NCBI GenBank assembly: GCA_038319685.1
Contig: JBBQDN010000003.1
Coordinates: 87,699-151,698, forward strand
Direction: 5' to 3'
Origin: UBA6022 sp038319685
GTDB lineage: Bacteria > Patescibacteriota > Saccharimonadia > Saccharimonadales > Saccharimonadaceae
DNA length: 64,000 nt
Below the pieces are notes generated by a model. That model was not told the origin of the DNA. It saw only the letters and a list, made by a program, of their open reading frames with translations, and ran no database searches. Of this stretch, positions 6,904 through 15,373 are shown one piece after another. The translations under genes were made by a program, and so were the position numbers. The number at the start of each line of letters is the position of its first letter. Within the stretch, counting starts at the first letter, position 1.

Positions 6904-8991
6904 TTACTTAACCAGGAATCCGTCGATATCGATATATGATCCACTCAGTTTCGTCACTGTAATCGTATGCAAATCATTCGTCATACCAGTTTTACTATAA
7001 ACAGTTTGCTGAGCCGCGAAACTTGCGGCATAAACACTGACAGTCGTCGCTGCGCCACCATCAACTGACACACTAATAGTGCCACGATCAGCATTTTTTT
7101 CCGTCACAAGTGCAATGTTTGTGCCCGTGAATGTAAAGGTTGCTTTGGCACCGTTATCCAGCGAATAGTGAATACCACCACCGAAATCACCATTACCACG
7201 AGCCTGCGAATCTACCCAGTTACCGGCTGAATAGGCAATAGCTGGATTATTATCGTCGTACAAACTGTAAGTAGTCGTACTGTTGCCGAACGGATCGGTG
7301 ACGACCATGCGGTAACGATTGTACGATCCAGGTATCAAACCGCTATCGGTAAACGTTATAGATGGCGTGTTCCAAAACGTCGTATAGGCAGTGGTTGTAT
7401 AAATCGGCGTTGATCCACCGTTGCGGTAGAGTGCATAGGTAAGCCGGGTATTGTCGTTGTCGGCGGTTGTTTTAAAGCTGATTGTCGCCTGTCCGCTGCT
7501 ATTAGCACTTGTCATTGGTATGACACCATATGTTTTATAGGCAATCGGTCCGTACTTATTCGGTGCTTTACTAGCAATGCCATAGCGGACCAGACCTTGT
7601 TGCGCAACATTTTCGGTTTTGGTAAATTCACCACCCAGTGAAATATAGTTTGTGTTTCCAGTGACTGACCAGGCTGCCTGGCCAGACCCGCTATAGGTAC
7701 CTGTATTGAGCGTAGGATACCAGTTTAGCTGGGTACCACGAGGAAACCCACTGTAGTCAGGGTAATAGCTTGTTGATCCACCTGCAGTGTTAAACCCAGT
7801 TGCATACGTAGTTTCTGCGAGTGCGCGTTGGCTGTGACGAGGGACTACTTCAGGAAATGCACCAATTGGTCTGCAGTCATGCGAATGGTTCGTACTATAC
7901 AGTACTTGCCCAATTGGAAATGCACTGTAACTATCGCCACGGCAGTCATTTGCCCAAATAATATTCCCGTTGGCTGGGTCTATCGCTGCGCGGCCTTCGA
8001 ACGTGCCGTCACCGTGTGAACTGACATACGCGTAACTAGTTAAATACACCTGTGCACCATTGCTGTCGATTGACAAGCTATTGATCGATGTACCATCGCC
8101 TAATACGCCAGCAGAATTAAGTTGGTCACGAATACGGTAGCTTGGACTTTGGCTTGCCCATGGGACCAATGCACCCGTATCGAGTTTTACGGCACCAGAT
8201 GACAAGTATGTCGAGGTGCCAATCCGGTTAAAATATCCACCGATAACCAGATTACCTTGGGTAGGGGCGACAACGAGCGCCGACACAGATGCGCCTGATG
8301 GTCCACCCGTAACAGTCACGCTCGGGTTCCATGCTGAAACTAAAGTACCTGATTTTTCATAGGCTGCTAGTTTCTGGCGTGTTTGTCCGCCTGCCTGAGT
8401 GAATGAACCTCCGATATATACGCGAGTATTTGTTGCGGCAATCGCACGCACGGTATTATTTGTTCCTGAACTAAAACCATTCACCAGGGTATTGGACGGT
8501 AGGTCAAACGCTGCGATGTTACTACGAGCCATACCATCGACAGCAGAGAATTTACCCCCAACGTACAGCCTTGTTCCGTCAGGTGAAACGGCAATTGATC
8601 TGCCTTCGACTGTTCCTGTACCAGTAACTGAATGAACAAAGTTTGTTTTTAGAACTCCAGTCGTGATATCAAACGCCAAGAGGTTACTGCGCGTGACTGT
8701 CCCGGCGCCACCAACAGCAACACCTGCTGGACGAGCCTGGGTGAATCGCCCCGTGGCATAGACCGTGTCACCGACCGTTACCTGTGCCCATACGATACCG
8801 TTGACCTGAACAGTTGGGAGTGGGTCAATTGATACAGTAGCAGGTAGTCCACTTGGCGGTGCTGTATCTGCAGCAACATTTCCGACGATGCCGACAATAG
8901 GTGACAGAATTGCGATGCAGGCGACTGTTACGATCATTAATGAGGTAATAGTGTTACGGACAGATCGTTTTTTGGGTATAGTAATATGCAT
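6904..8991 (-). CDS. Secreted beta-propeller surface protein with C-terminal jelly-roll-like domain
   Basis: A 695-residue exported protein. A basic N-terminus is followed by a hydrophobic stretch (about 15-38) ending near NVAADTAPP, a standard signal peptide. The body has repeated blades of the form YVGGKF..AAFDLPSNTL and YIGGSFTQAGG..LAAYEKSGTL, then LVIGGYFNRIG..KLDTGALVPW, as in DUF5122/kelch-like propellers. After about residue 480 comes a fibronectin-III-like stretch. The last 100 residues (DFGGGIHYSLDNGAKATFTFTG onward) resemble a carbohydrate-binding jelly roll ending IDIDGFLVK. No LPXTG motif or anchor is visible. A role in host-cell or glycan contact is inference. Confidence 0.8.
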   Translation of the reverse strand: MHITIPKKRSVRNTITSLMIVTVACIAILSPIVGIVGNVAADTAPPSGLPATVSIDPLPTVQVNGIVWAQVTVGDTVYATGRFTQARPAGVAVGGAGTVTRSNLLAFDITTGVLKTNFVHSVTGTGTVEGRSIAVSPDGTRLYVGGKFSAVDGMARSNIAAFDLPSNTLVNGFSSGTNNTVRAIAATNTRVYIGGSFTQAGGQTRQKLAAYEKSGTLVSAWNPSVTVTGGPSGASVSALVVAPTQGNLVIGGYFNRIGTSTYLSSGAVKLDTGALVPWASQSPSYRIRDQLNSAGVLGDGTSINSLSIDSNGAQVYLTSYAYVSSHGDGTFEGRAAIDPANGNIIWANDCRGDSYSAFPIGQVLYSTNHSHDCRPIGAFPEVVPRHSQRALAETTYATGFNTAGGSTSYYPDYSGFPRGTQLNWYPTLNTGTYSGSGQAAWSVTGNTNYISLGGEFTKTENVAQQGLVRYGIASKAPNKYGPIAYKTYGVIPMTSANSSGQATISFKTTADNDNTRLTYALYRNGGSTPIYTTTAYTTFWNTPSITFTDSGLIPGSYNRYRMVVTDPFGNSTTTYSLYDDNNPAIAYSAGNWVDSQARGNGDFGGGIHYSLDNGAKATFTFTGTNIALVTEKNADRGTISVSVDGGAATTVSVYAASFAAQQTVYSKTGMTNDLHTITVTKLSGSYIDIDGFLVK

Positions 8992-9133
8992 GATACTGTT
9001 AATTAAGCACTATTTTTGAAGCAATACAATAGGATACCTATGAATATGCAAAAAAAGCTTGCACATTTGTTACGGATTAGTTATAAATAAATTAACATGA
9101 GTACAAACATACACATAAGGACAACTTACTAGC

Positions 9134-9916
9134 ATGATCGAACGACTGCGTGCACCGAGCACTCAGTCGTCCCTCCACCTGCCACCTCCGGATGCATGGA
9201 AACAGCCAGACAGATGGCTCAATCCTGACAAACTAGAAAAATTCTATGCACCAACTGATGACCGTCGATTCGTTATTCCTGACGCAACCGTCGAAACGAT
9301 CCGTGATTTGTTCTGGGACGACTATGAATGGCCGTTTGATTATCGTGACCTGCGAACACTGCCAGATGACCACCATTTCCACTGGGAAATGGACACATAT
9401 CAACCAATCCATCACGGCGGTAGTGATGTCCCGGCGGGATTTCGTGAGCTTGCCACCAACAGGGGACTCATGCCTAGACAGTTCCATAACGTCATTCATC
9501 ATGTGACGCGTGAACCCGAAATGCCATGCCTGGATGACATGGCAGAATATATCCAGTCATATATGTTAGCAAAACGAGCATTTACAGACCTATTCGCAAA
9601 AGCCAAACAAACCGTCCATGCGCAAAGAAGATTTTCTGTTCGTCGCGAAGATGTCCGTAACAACCCACAAAGAATCAACGGGCGTGAACATGACGAAATA
9701 GGCGAAGCGATTCTTGCGAGTCAATTTGATGAACATTTTAAAAAATATAAACTTTTACTCGAAGAAGCACAGGCTGTTGTGACCGCCCGTACGTTATTCG
9801 ACGAAATTGATATTCATCCTCGGCTTAAACCACACCGTGCACTGAGATTACTTAGTTCAGCTGCAACAGCCAGACATGTTAATTACGTACCGTTGATTCT
9901 AGGTAGGGCAGCCTAA
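9134..9916 (+). CDS. Hypothetical protein, lineage-restricted
   Basis: A 260-residue soluble protein, acidic and His-rich in the first half (DDHHFHWEMD at about 78-87, FHNVIHHVTREPEMP at about 117-131) and mostly helical with charged segments after residue 145 (YIQSYMLAKRAFTDLFAKAKQT). No signal peptide, membrane segment or motif of a known enzyme is visible. A distant AAGGA lies upstream of the ATG. It stands alone between the divergent surface protein gene and the convergent pilin-like gene. I do not recognise it. Confidence 0.7.
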   Translation: MIERLRAPSTQSSLHLPPPDAWKQPDRWLNPDKLEKFYAPTDDRRFVIPDATVETIRDLFWDDYEWPFDYRDLRTLPDDHHFHWEMDTYQPIHHGGSDVPAGFRELATNRGLMPRQFHNVIHHVTREPEMPCLDDMAEYIQSYMLAKRAFTDLFAKAKQTVHAQRRFSVRREDVRNNPQRINGREHDEIGEAILASQFDEHFKKYKLLLEEAQAVVTARTLFDEIDIHPRLKPHRALRLLSSAATARHVNYVPLILGRAA

Positions 9917-9929
9917 AGTTTAATATATT

Positions 9930-10439
9930 TTATGAATTATCGACACAGTAATTTTTACCACTCGATAGAGTTATTTGCAGTGCATATCGTCGACTTGATG
10001 ATGAGATTTTCATATCTGTTTGATCAACGCATTGGTAGCCAGTTTTATAGACTATTTTAGTGAATCCGCTACTCGCTACTTCACTGATCGAATACGGCTT
10101 TTTTGTGACCGGATTGATGATATCTGCGATATAATCTTTTTCAAACAGTAACGTTTCTGAACCTGTCGTTGGATATTTCCCAAGATGATCCGCGGCATAT
10201 GCTTCCATCTGGGCATTAATATGCGACAAGTCGTTTTTGATAGTTGTATCAGTTGTTAGGCTACCGGTTGAGGTACTTTTTGGTGTCGGCGTGTTGGTGG
10301 GTTCGACAGATTTGCTACGATTGGTCGCTGCTTCCTTGAGAGGATTTTTTGCTGAGTTCATGTCTAAAAGTCGTATTGTTCCATATGCCACCGCGGCAAT
10401 CACAATGACAGAAATAATACCAAGGATAAGCTTTTTCAT
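9930..10439 (-). CDS. Membrane-anchored pilin-like protein
   Basis: The start chosen is MKKLILG; upstream codons to 10541 would overlap the neighbouring gene and add a basic tail without support. Residues 3-25 form one membrane helix, followed by a Ser/Thr/Pro linker (about 40-65). The globular C-terminal part (DLSHINAQMEAYAADHLGKYPTTGS and a pair of Cys near the end) resembles the C-terminal domain of minor type IV pilins in this phylum. There is no classical prepilin peptidase site (G-F/M-E), so it may be a pilin-derived surface protein. It lies 50 bases downstream of the CNNM gene on the same strand and could be cotranscribed with it. Confidence 0.65.
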   Translation of the reverse strand: MKKLILGIISVIVIAAVAYGTIRLLDMNSAKNPLKEAATNRSKSVEPTNTPTPKSTSTGSLTTDTTIKNDLSHINAQMEAYAADHLGKYPTTGSETLLFEKDYIADIINPVTKKPYSISEVASSGFTKIVYKTGYQCVDQTDMKISSSSRRYALQITLSSGKNYCVDNS

Positions 10440-10488
10440 TAGTCTATTGTAACAGGTGTTCGTGTCTGAACGACGAACTTGAAATAAT

Positions 10489-11475
10489 TTATGAACGTTT
10501 TTTAGTTTTTTTCTGGCGATCAGTTTCGTCTTCAATTTCACGTCCGATGATTTCTTCGATCAAATCTTCGATAGTGACAATACCGACGATGTCGTCGTCA
10601 CGTTCGATCGGAATGAGGTGTGTATGCGCGCTAATAAATTTACGGAACATCGTGTCCAGCGCCGTCATACTTCCGACGATTTTTACAGGATGAAGAGACA
10701 GTTCAGTAATTGGGACGGGATCGTCAAAGTCATTTGCCAGCAAATCTTTTGTTAACAGAACACCATAACAACGTGTCAGGTTACGGTCAAAAACAGGAAT
10801 GCGGCTGCGACCTTCAGTCTTTATTTTTTCAATTGTTTTCGCGTCGATGACATAATCAGGTGTGACCCAAAATACATCAGAAATATTCGTCATAATATCA
10901 CGCACGCGCTTTTCACTCATCTGTAGAACGCTTTTAATAATCTCTGCTTCGTCGTCGTCAAGTTCGCTTTCGTCGGCGTCTAACTGTTCGTTAATTATAA
11001 TCCCAAGTTCACCGCGTGAATGGAGTTGGTTTTTGTGACTACCGACAAGTTTATCAAGCAGCAGCTCAAGTGGTCGGGACACGACGTATGTAAGGATAAT
11101 GAGTAGTTGCAAAAACGGTGCAAACCGCGCCGTAAATGTCAGAGCATTTTTAGCAAATAATGCCTGCGGGATGACTTCACCAAATACGACGATAAGTAGC
11201 GTACTTGCAATACCCGCGATCAACCCATGAAAATGGTCATCCAGAACTAATGATGTTGCCGATATAACGGCAACGTTTGCTAGGAGGATACTCGAAAGAG
11301 TTAAATGACTTTGACGACGGAGCGGCAAGACACGCTTGGCTCGTGCATCACCAAGTTTTGCTTTTCGTTTTAAATCATCAAGCGACAGCGCCATCAGTGA
11401 AATATTCAACCCAGAACAAAGCGCCGAAATGGCAATAAGTAACAGAACCTCTAAAATAAGAATGAGTATACTCAT
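10489..11475 (-). CDS. CNNM / CorC-type membrane protein with CBS pair
   Basis: Residues 1-135 form the DUF21/CNNM membrane domain with about four helices and the typical small-residue pattern (SALCSGLNISLMALSLDDL, then VVFGEVIPQALFAKN). Residues 195-310 hold two CBS motifs: VRDIMTNISDVFWVTPDYVIDAKTIEK..GRSRIPVFD and LHPVKIVGSMTALDTMFRKF..HLIPIERDDDIVGIVTIEDLIEEIIG. Such proteins are linked to magnesium or divalent cation handling; bacterial members are often called hemolysin-like. The usual C-terminal CorC_HlyC domain is missing; the protein ends just after the CBS pair with a basic tail. The end lies 50 bases from the pilin-like gene. Confidence 0.88.
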   Translation of the reverse strand: MSILILILEVLLLIAISALCSGLNISLMALSLDDLKRKAKLGDARAKRVLPLRRQSHLTLSSILLANVAVISATSLVLDDHFHGLIAGIASTLLIVVFGEVIPQALFAKNALTFTARFAPFLQLLIILTYVVSRPLELLLDKLVGSHKNQLHSRGELGIIINEQLDADESELDDDEAEIIKSVLQMSEKRVRDIMTNISDVFWVTPDYVIDAKTIEKIKTEGRSRIPVFDRNLTRCYGVLLTKDLLANDFDDPVPITELSLHPVKIVGSMTALDTMFRKFISAHTHLIPIERDDDIVGIVTIEDLIEEIIGREIEDETDRQKKTKKRS

Positions 11476-11606
11476 GTGACTAAGAAATAATTATACAGAT
11501 AATCGATAGCTTTGTACAGGATATTTATACAATCATTAGTATTGGTATATGGTTAGCAAATTACTTATACTTGCAACAGTCGTGGTATGCGACGTATGAT
11601 GCTGGT

Positions 11607-12200
11607 ATGACTGATCATGAACCTGGTAATAACCCAGACAAAGACCCCATTGGGCATCTGGATTTTGATATTCCAGAACAAGCAATTGATAGTGAAGGTA
11701 ATTCATGGTTACCAATAAATTTTGATGAAGAACGGCGACGACTTATTGATGGGTTTTTTGATCATCTTAAAAATCTCACCATGCTGTACGGCGAGATAGA
11801 TACATCAAATGATGTTGCATTTCGGGCGCACGTTGCCAATCTAGAGCGATTGATTGCCAAAGATGAAGCACAAATGAACCTCTATAAAGACAACCGGATA
11901 CAACTTACGGGTGTGGCGTATATGGTTCATGACGGTGAGGCATATATTATTCGGGAAGGTGATATTGTTCGTGGTCGTTATCAGGGAATCGCACTATATC
12001 CGTTCTATACGCAGATTGACGAAGGTGTTAACGAAGCACTTCCTATTGGTTTAAACGTTGTTTTGACAGAAATATCGATCGTTAGTGATAATGGTGAGAT
12101 TGAAACTGAGTACGAATTGCCCGAAGGTGATCATGTGCTTTTCACACTTCACGGTCTCGATGTTCGGCTCCACAAGCTAGAGCCTATCATCACTACATAA
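11607..12200 (+). CDS. Hypothetical acidic protein
   Basis: A 197-residue, strongly acidic protein (MTDHEPGNNPDKDPIGHLDFDIPEQ...). I chose ATG 11607 because a TATGAT box at 11595-11600 lies 6 bases upstream with a TTGCAA 18 bases before it, so a leaderless start is likely; a TTG at 11571 is the alternative. The middle has a helix (about 60-90) and the C-terminal half is rich in beta strands (GVAYMVHDGEAYIIREGDIVRGRYQGIALYPFYTQ, cut by many Gly), suggesting a small beta domain. No known motif. It stands alone before radC. Confidence 0.68.
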   Translation: MTDHEPGNNPDKDPIGHLDFDIPEQAIDSEGNSWLPINFDEERRRLIDGFFDHLKNLTMLYGEIDTSNDVAFRAHVANLERLIAKDEAQMNLYKDNRIQLTGVAYMVHDGEAYIIREGDIVRGRYQGIALYPFYTQIDEGVNEALPIGLNVVLTEISIVSDNGEIETEYELPEGDHVLFTLHGLDVRLHKLEPIITT

Positions 12201-12290
12201 TTCATACATACACACTTGACGCTGGGGCTGTCGGGAACAAATGCTGGAAGTTTTTAATTTCTATGCAATTATCTCATGCTAAAATAAAGT

Positions 12291-12971
12291 ATGACCAAAA
12301 TGTCAGATAAATTTAAGCTAGATCGTCCCCGCGAGAAATTGCAGGCGAAGGGTCCGGCTGCGCTTTCTGATTTTGAACTACTCCAGGCGCTTATCGGTAG
12401 CGGTAATGCGCAGGCGGATGTGTCTAAAATCGCCAAATCGACATTAGCGCAACTGCAAAAACACGGCGCGGATATTACCTACGATCATCTGAGTGAAGTT
12501 GGCGGCATGGGCCCGGCAAAAATTACCGAACTACTTGCGGCGCTTGAGCTATCAAAACGCTATCTCATCGATCCCGACCGTCCGATTATTGACTCACCAG
12601 AAAAAGCAGTTGAACAACTAGCGGATATCCGTGATAAAAAACAAGAATACTTTGTTTGTCTGACGCTTGACGGTGCTAATCGATTGATTGCAAAGCGAAT
12701 TATTACCATTGGCATACTCACATCATCACTTGTTCATCCTCGCGAGGTCTTTGCTGACGCCATCACTGACCGCGCAGCGAGTATAATTGTGGCGCATAAT
12801 CATCCGAGTGGAAACATAGAACCATCTGCGGCTGATAAGGACGTGACGCTACGATTGACAAAACATAAAAAGAATGCTATATTGAGAGTAACAACCTTTT
12901 CTCTCTCGTATTTCTCGCAAATACGCACAAGATACTACAGAACTCTACCCCGTAAACGGGCGTTCATCTGA
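12291..12971 (+). CDS. radC: RadC-like JAMM protein, C-terminally truncated
   Basis: An N-terminal helix-hairpin-helix part (LSEVGGMGPAKITELLAALEL) and most of the JAB/MPN domain are present, with the complete metal motif HNHPSGN-x2-PSAAD near residues 165-178. After LRLTKH (about 197, base 12880) the similarity stops. Intact RadC proteins continue with a helix and the LLDHIIIG strand, which are missing; the remaining 30 residues read through a promoter and a noncoding stretch. A TAAAAT box 5 bases before the first ATG supports the start (an ATG three codons later is possible). RadC proteins have been linked to DNA processing during natural transformation. Whether this shortened form folds is doubtful. 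Confidence 0.72.
   Translation: MTKMSDKFKLDRPREKLQAKGPAALSDFELLQALIGSGNAQADVSKIAKSTLAQLQKHGADITYDHLSEVGGMGPAKITELLAALELSKRYLIDPDRPIIDSPEKAVEQLADIRDKKQEYFVCLTLDGANRLIAKRIITIGILTSSLVHPREVFADAITDRAASIIVAHNHPSGNIEPSAADKDVTLRLTKHKKNAILRVTTFSLSYFSQIRTRYYRTLPRKRAFI
12855..12883 (+). promoter_or_regulatory. Consensus promoter inside the 3' end of radC
   Basis: TTGACA at 12855-12860 and TATATT at 12878-12883 with a 17-base spacer. It is among the best sigma70-type promoters in the window and would start transcription near 12890, exactly where radC similarity ends. Confidence 0.6.
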
Positions 12972-13156
12972 CCAGTTAAGGCACATAGAGGCCGTGGCGC
13001 ATGAATCGTAACAGATAGATGATTCAACTCTTCGAACAGAAAAATGATTGTTTCAGTCACTGTACAGGCTGAACTGAGTGATAAGCATTCTCATGATAAT
13101 GCTTCGTACCTTTGTGCAGTAACTAAATACCCGCTCATCATGAGCGGGTATTTTGA
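12890..13156 (+). ncRNA. Candidate noncoding RNA of about 265 nt
   Basis: The stretch is bounded by a consensus promoter and a strong terminator and has no plausible reading frame of its own. It contains a GAAC..CCCG-TAAA-CGGG..GTTC stem near 12930-12970 and a GCATT..AATGC hairpin near 13085-13102. I see no signatures of tmRNA, RNase P RNA, SRP RNA or 6S RNA. It may be an unrecognised small RNA or the long leader of the antitoxin-toxin pair, although that pair has its own promoter. Confidence 0.4.
13125..13156 (+). terminator. Rho-independent terminator
   Basis: AAATACCCGCTCAT and ATGAGCGGGTATTT form a near-perfect 12-14 bp stem, followed by TT and a T-rich stretch. It ends the candidate RNA and insulates the Fic module. 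Confidence 0.8.
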
Positions 13157-13213
13157 TGTTTAACAGTAGTCAGACTACTAGCATTGCTATAGCATAACTG
13201 CTATAATAAGAGT

Positions 13214-13402
13214 ATGAATATGCTTAGTGTAAGTATGAAAAAACGATCTGCTGCGGCTGCGTTCGGATCTTTGCGCGCTGAAGGTTTAAAACCAAGTGTC
13301 AAAACACAAAAACAAGTTGAAAAATATATCAAAGGTAAGATAACAAAAAAAGAACTACACACGTCTATTATCCGTGAAGTAAAAGCGAAAAACCACAGCT
13401 AG
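13214..13402 (+). CDS. VbhA-like antitoxin of a Fic toxin
   Basis: A 62-residue protein directly upstream of the Fic gene; its stop codon is 3 bases before the toxin GTG start. It carries SLRAEG at residues 18-23, matching the (S/T)xxxE(G/N) inhibitory helix of class I Fic antitoxins, whose Glu blocks ATP in the Fic active site. The following KYIKGKITKKEL fits the VbhA C-terminal pattern. A TATAAT box at 13202-13207 is 6 bases before the ATG, so the start is leaderless and firm. The tight coupling suggests co-translation of antitoxin and toxin. Confidence 0.82.
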   Translation: MNMLSVSMKKRSAAAAFGSLRAEGLKPSVKTQKQVEKYIKGKITKKELHTSIIREVKAKNHS

Positions 13403-13405
13403 TAT

Positions 13406-14002
13406 GTGCCGTACGATACCACCGAAGATCCCTATGTCGACAAGAAAACTGGCATACTACGGAATAAGGTTGGTGCAAAAACGCAATTTCAATTAGCAAA
13501 GGCTGAGGCAGAAATTACGTATATAACTATCCTGACGCTAACAAATGGTTCAAGGGTTGATAAGTTAGTATTTAATGCAGATTTACTCTGTGATATTCAC
13601 AATGAGATATTCCGTGACATATACAATTGGGCAGGTAAAATTCGTACACATGACATCAGTAAGGATTGGTCGTATTTTGCGCATGCGACCTATATACAAC
13701 AGTCGCTTAATGAACTTTTAGATACGATTGAAAGCGATGCAAGGTTCAACAGTGATGACGTGGAGATATTCACGACTGCAATTACTCATTACTATGCTGA
13801 ACTAAATGCTATCCATCCATTCCGTGAAGGAAACGGGCGAGCAATACGCACGTATCTTCGTTTATTAGCACTTAAATATGGATATGACATTGAATGGTCA
13901 AGAATGAGTTTTGATGAGAATATTATCGCGTCTCAAGAAGCGCTACATACTGACAATACATATATGCATGGGATGATAAAAACACTTATCGTCAAACTGT
14001 AG
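13406..14002 (+). CDS. Fic domain AMP-transferase toxin
   Basis: A 198-residue Fic/DOC protein starting at GTG 13406. The catalytic motif HPFREGNGRAIR is complete (about residues 137-148), with the catalytic His, the metal-binding acidic position and both phosphate-binding residues. The flap region near IRTHDISKDWSYFAHATYI matches class I Fic toxins. Such enzymes transfer AMP from ATP to target proteins (topoisomerases for the VbhT/FicT type) and are silenced by the small partner encoded just upstream. Base composition is more AT-rich than the flanking genes, and the pair lies next to a truncated radC, which suggests recent arrival (inference). Confidence 0.9.
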   Translation: MPYDTTEDPYVDKKTGILRNKVGAKTQFQLAKAEAEITYITILTLTNGSRVDKLVFNADLLCDIHNEIFRDIYNWAGKIRTHDISKDWSYFAHATYIQQSLNELLDTIESDARFNSDDVEIFTTAITHYYAELNAIHPFREGNGRAIRTYLRLLALKYGYDIEWSRMSFDENIIASQEALHTDNTYMHGMIKTLIVKL

Positions 14003-14025
14003 TTTTACGTACTATAATAGATACA

Positions 14026-15318
14026 ATGAACGAAATTATTTGCCCACATTGTAAAAAAGCCTTTAAAGTTGATGAAGCTGGTTTTGCTGATATTGTGAAG
14101 CAAGTTCGTGACCATGAGTTTGAACAAGCGCTGCATGAACGCGTCGAAATGTTCGAGCGCGATAAAGAGAGTGCTATTAAACTGGCTGAGGCAAATACTA
14201 AGAACCAGCTACAGGCTGATATTGCGAGGCGTGACACTGAGCTGGCAACGCTACGTGCTGAAAAAGATGCCGAAGTAGCAAAGCTAACCGCTAGGCGTGC
14301 GGCTGATATACAGGAACTACAGGCAGTCAAAGACGCCGAGCTAGCCAGGCTGCAGTCAAAGCTCGAAAATACCGAAACCGAAAAAAAGCTTGCCCTCACC
14401 GAAGCGGTCAATAAGGTTGAAAAAGAACGCGATACGCTAGCAAACGAACTCAAAACCCGTGATACTGAAAAGCAGTTACTGGAATCGTCACTCAAAGACA
14501 AATACGAAAGCGAGCTGAAGGGCAAAGACGAGATGATTGCCTATTACAAAGACATGAAAGCCAAACTGTCGACGAAAATGGTTGGTGAATCACTGGAATT
14601 ACACTGTGAAACCGAATTTAATAAACTTCGGGCCACGGCGTTTCCGAATGCTTATTTCGAAAAAGATAACGATGCAAAAACCGGTAGTAAAGGTGATTAT
14701 ATCTACCGTGAAACTGACCAGGCGGGTAACGAGATCATATCGATCATGTTCGAAATGAAGAACGAGGGCGATGAAACTGCCACTAAAAAGAAAAATGAAG
14801 ATTTCCTGCGCGAACTGGACAAAGACCGCACCGAAAAAAAGTGCGAATATGCCGTACTCGTTACACTACTTGAATCGGACAGCGAACTATATAACAGTGG
14901 TATTGTCGATGTATCGCACAAACATCCAAAGATGTACGTGATTCGCCCGCAATTTTTCATCCCGATCATTACACTACTGCGTAACGCGGCGCTTAATTCA
15001 ATGGAGTATAAATCAGAACTGGCGCTGGTTAAAGCCCAAAACATTGACGTCACGAATTTCGAATACCAACTGAATGATTTTCGTGATTCGTTTGGCCGCA
15101 ATTATCGTCTGGCATCAGAGAAATTCCATACCGCAATTGAAAGTATCGATAAATCTATCGTTCAGTTGCAAAAAACGAAAGAAAACCTGCTACGATCCGA
15201 AGATAATCTACGGATTGCAAACAACAAAGCCGATGAGCTGACAGTAAAAAAGTTGACGCGTGATAACCCAACAATGACTGCACAGTTTGAAGAACTTACG
15301 GGTGTTTCTGAACTATAA
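14026..15318 (+). CDS. DUF2130 family protein: zinc-ribbon-like start, coiled coil, nuclease-like core
   Basis: 430 residues. The N-terminus IICPHCKKAF has one CxxC pair. Residues 25-190 are a long charged coiled coil with repeats rich in Ala, Lys and Glu. The C-terminal half (GESLELHCETEFNKLRATAFPNAYFEKDND, GSKGDYIYRE, ISIMFEMKNE) has the E..D..ExK spacing of the PD-(D/E)XK fold, as described for DUF2130. Function is unknown; a DNA-related role is inference. A TATAAT box at 14013-14018 lies 7 bases before the ATG, giving a leaderless start. It follows the Fic toxin by 24 bases but has its own promoter. Confidence 0.85.
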   Translation: MNEIICPHCKKAFKVDEAGFADIVKQVRDHEFEQALHERVEMFERDKESAIKLAEANTKNQLQADIARRDTELATLRAEKDAEVAKLTARRAADIQELQAVKDAELARLQSKLENTETEKKLALTEAVNKVEKERDTLANELKTRDTEKQLLESSLKDKYESELKGKDEMIAYYKDMKAKLSTKMVGESLELHCETEFNKLRATAFPNAYFEKDNDAKTGSKGDYIYRETDQAGNEIISIMFEMKNEGDETATKKKNEDFLRELDKDRTEKKCEYAVLVTLLESDSELYNSGIVDVSHKHPKMYVIRPQFFIPIITLLRNAALNSMEYKSELALVKAQNIDVTNFEYQLNDFRDSFGRNYRLASEKFHTAIESIDKSIVQLQKTKENLLRSEDNLRIANNKADELTVKKLTRDNPTMTAQFEELTGVSEL

Positions 15319-15373
15319 TGTTCGTCATGTGAATAGCAAATTAGTAAAGTTTCAATTATTTTGCTAGTAAGAT

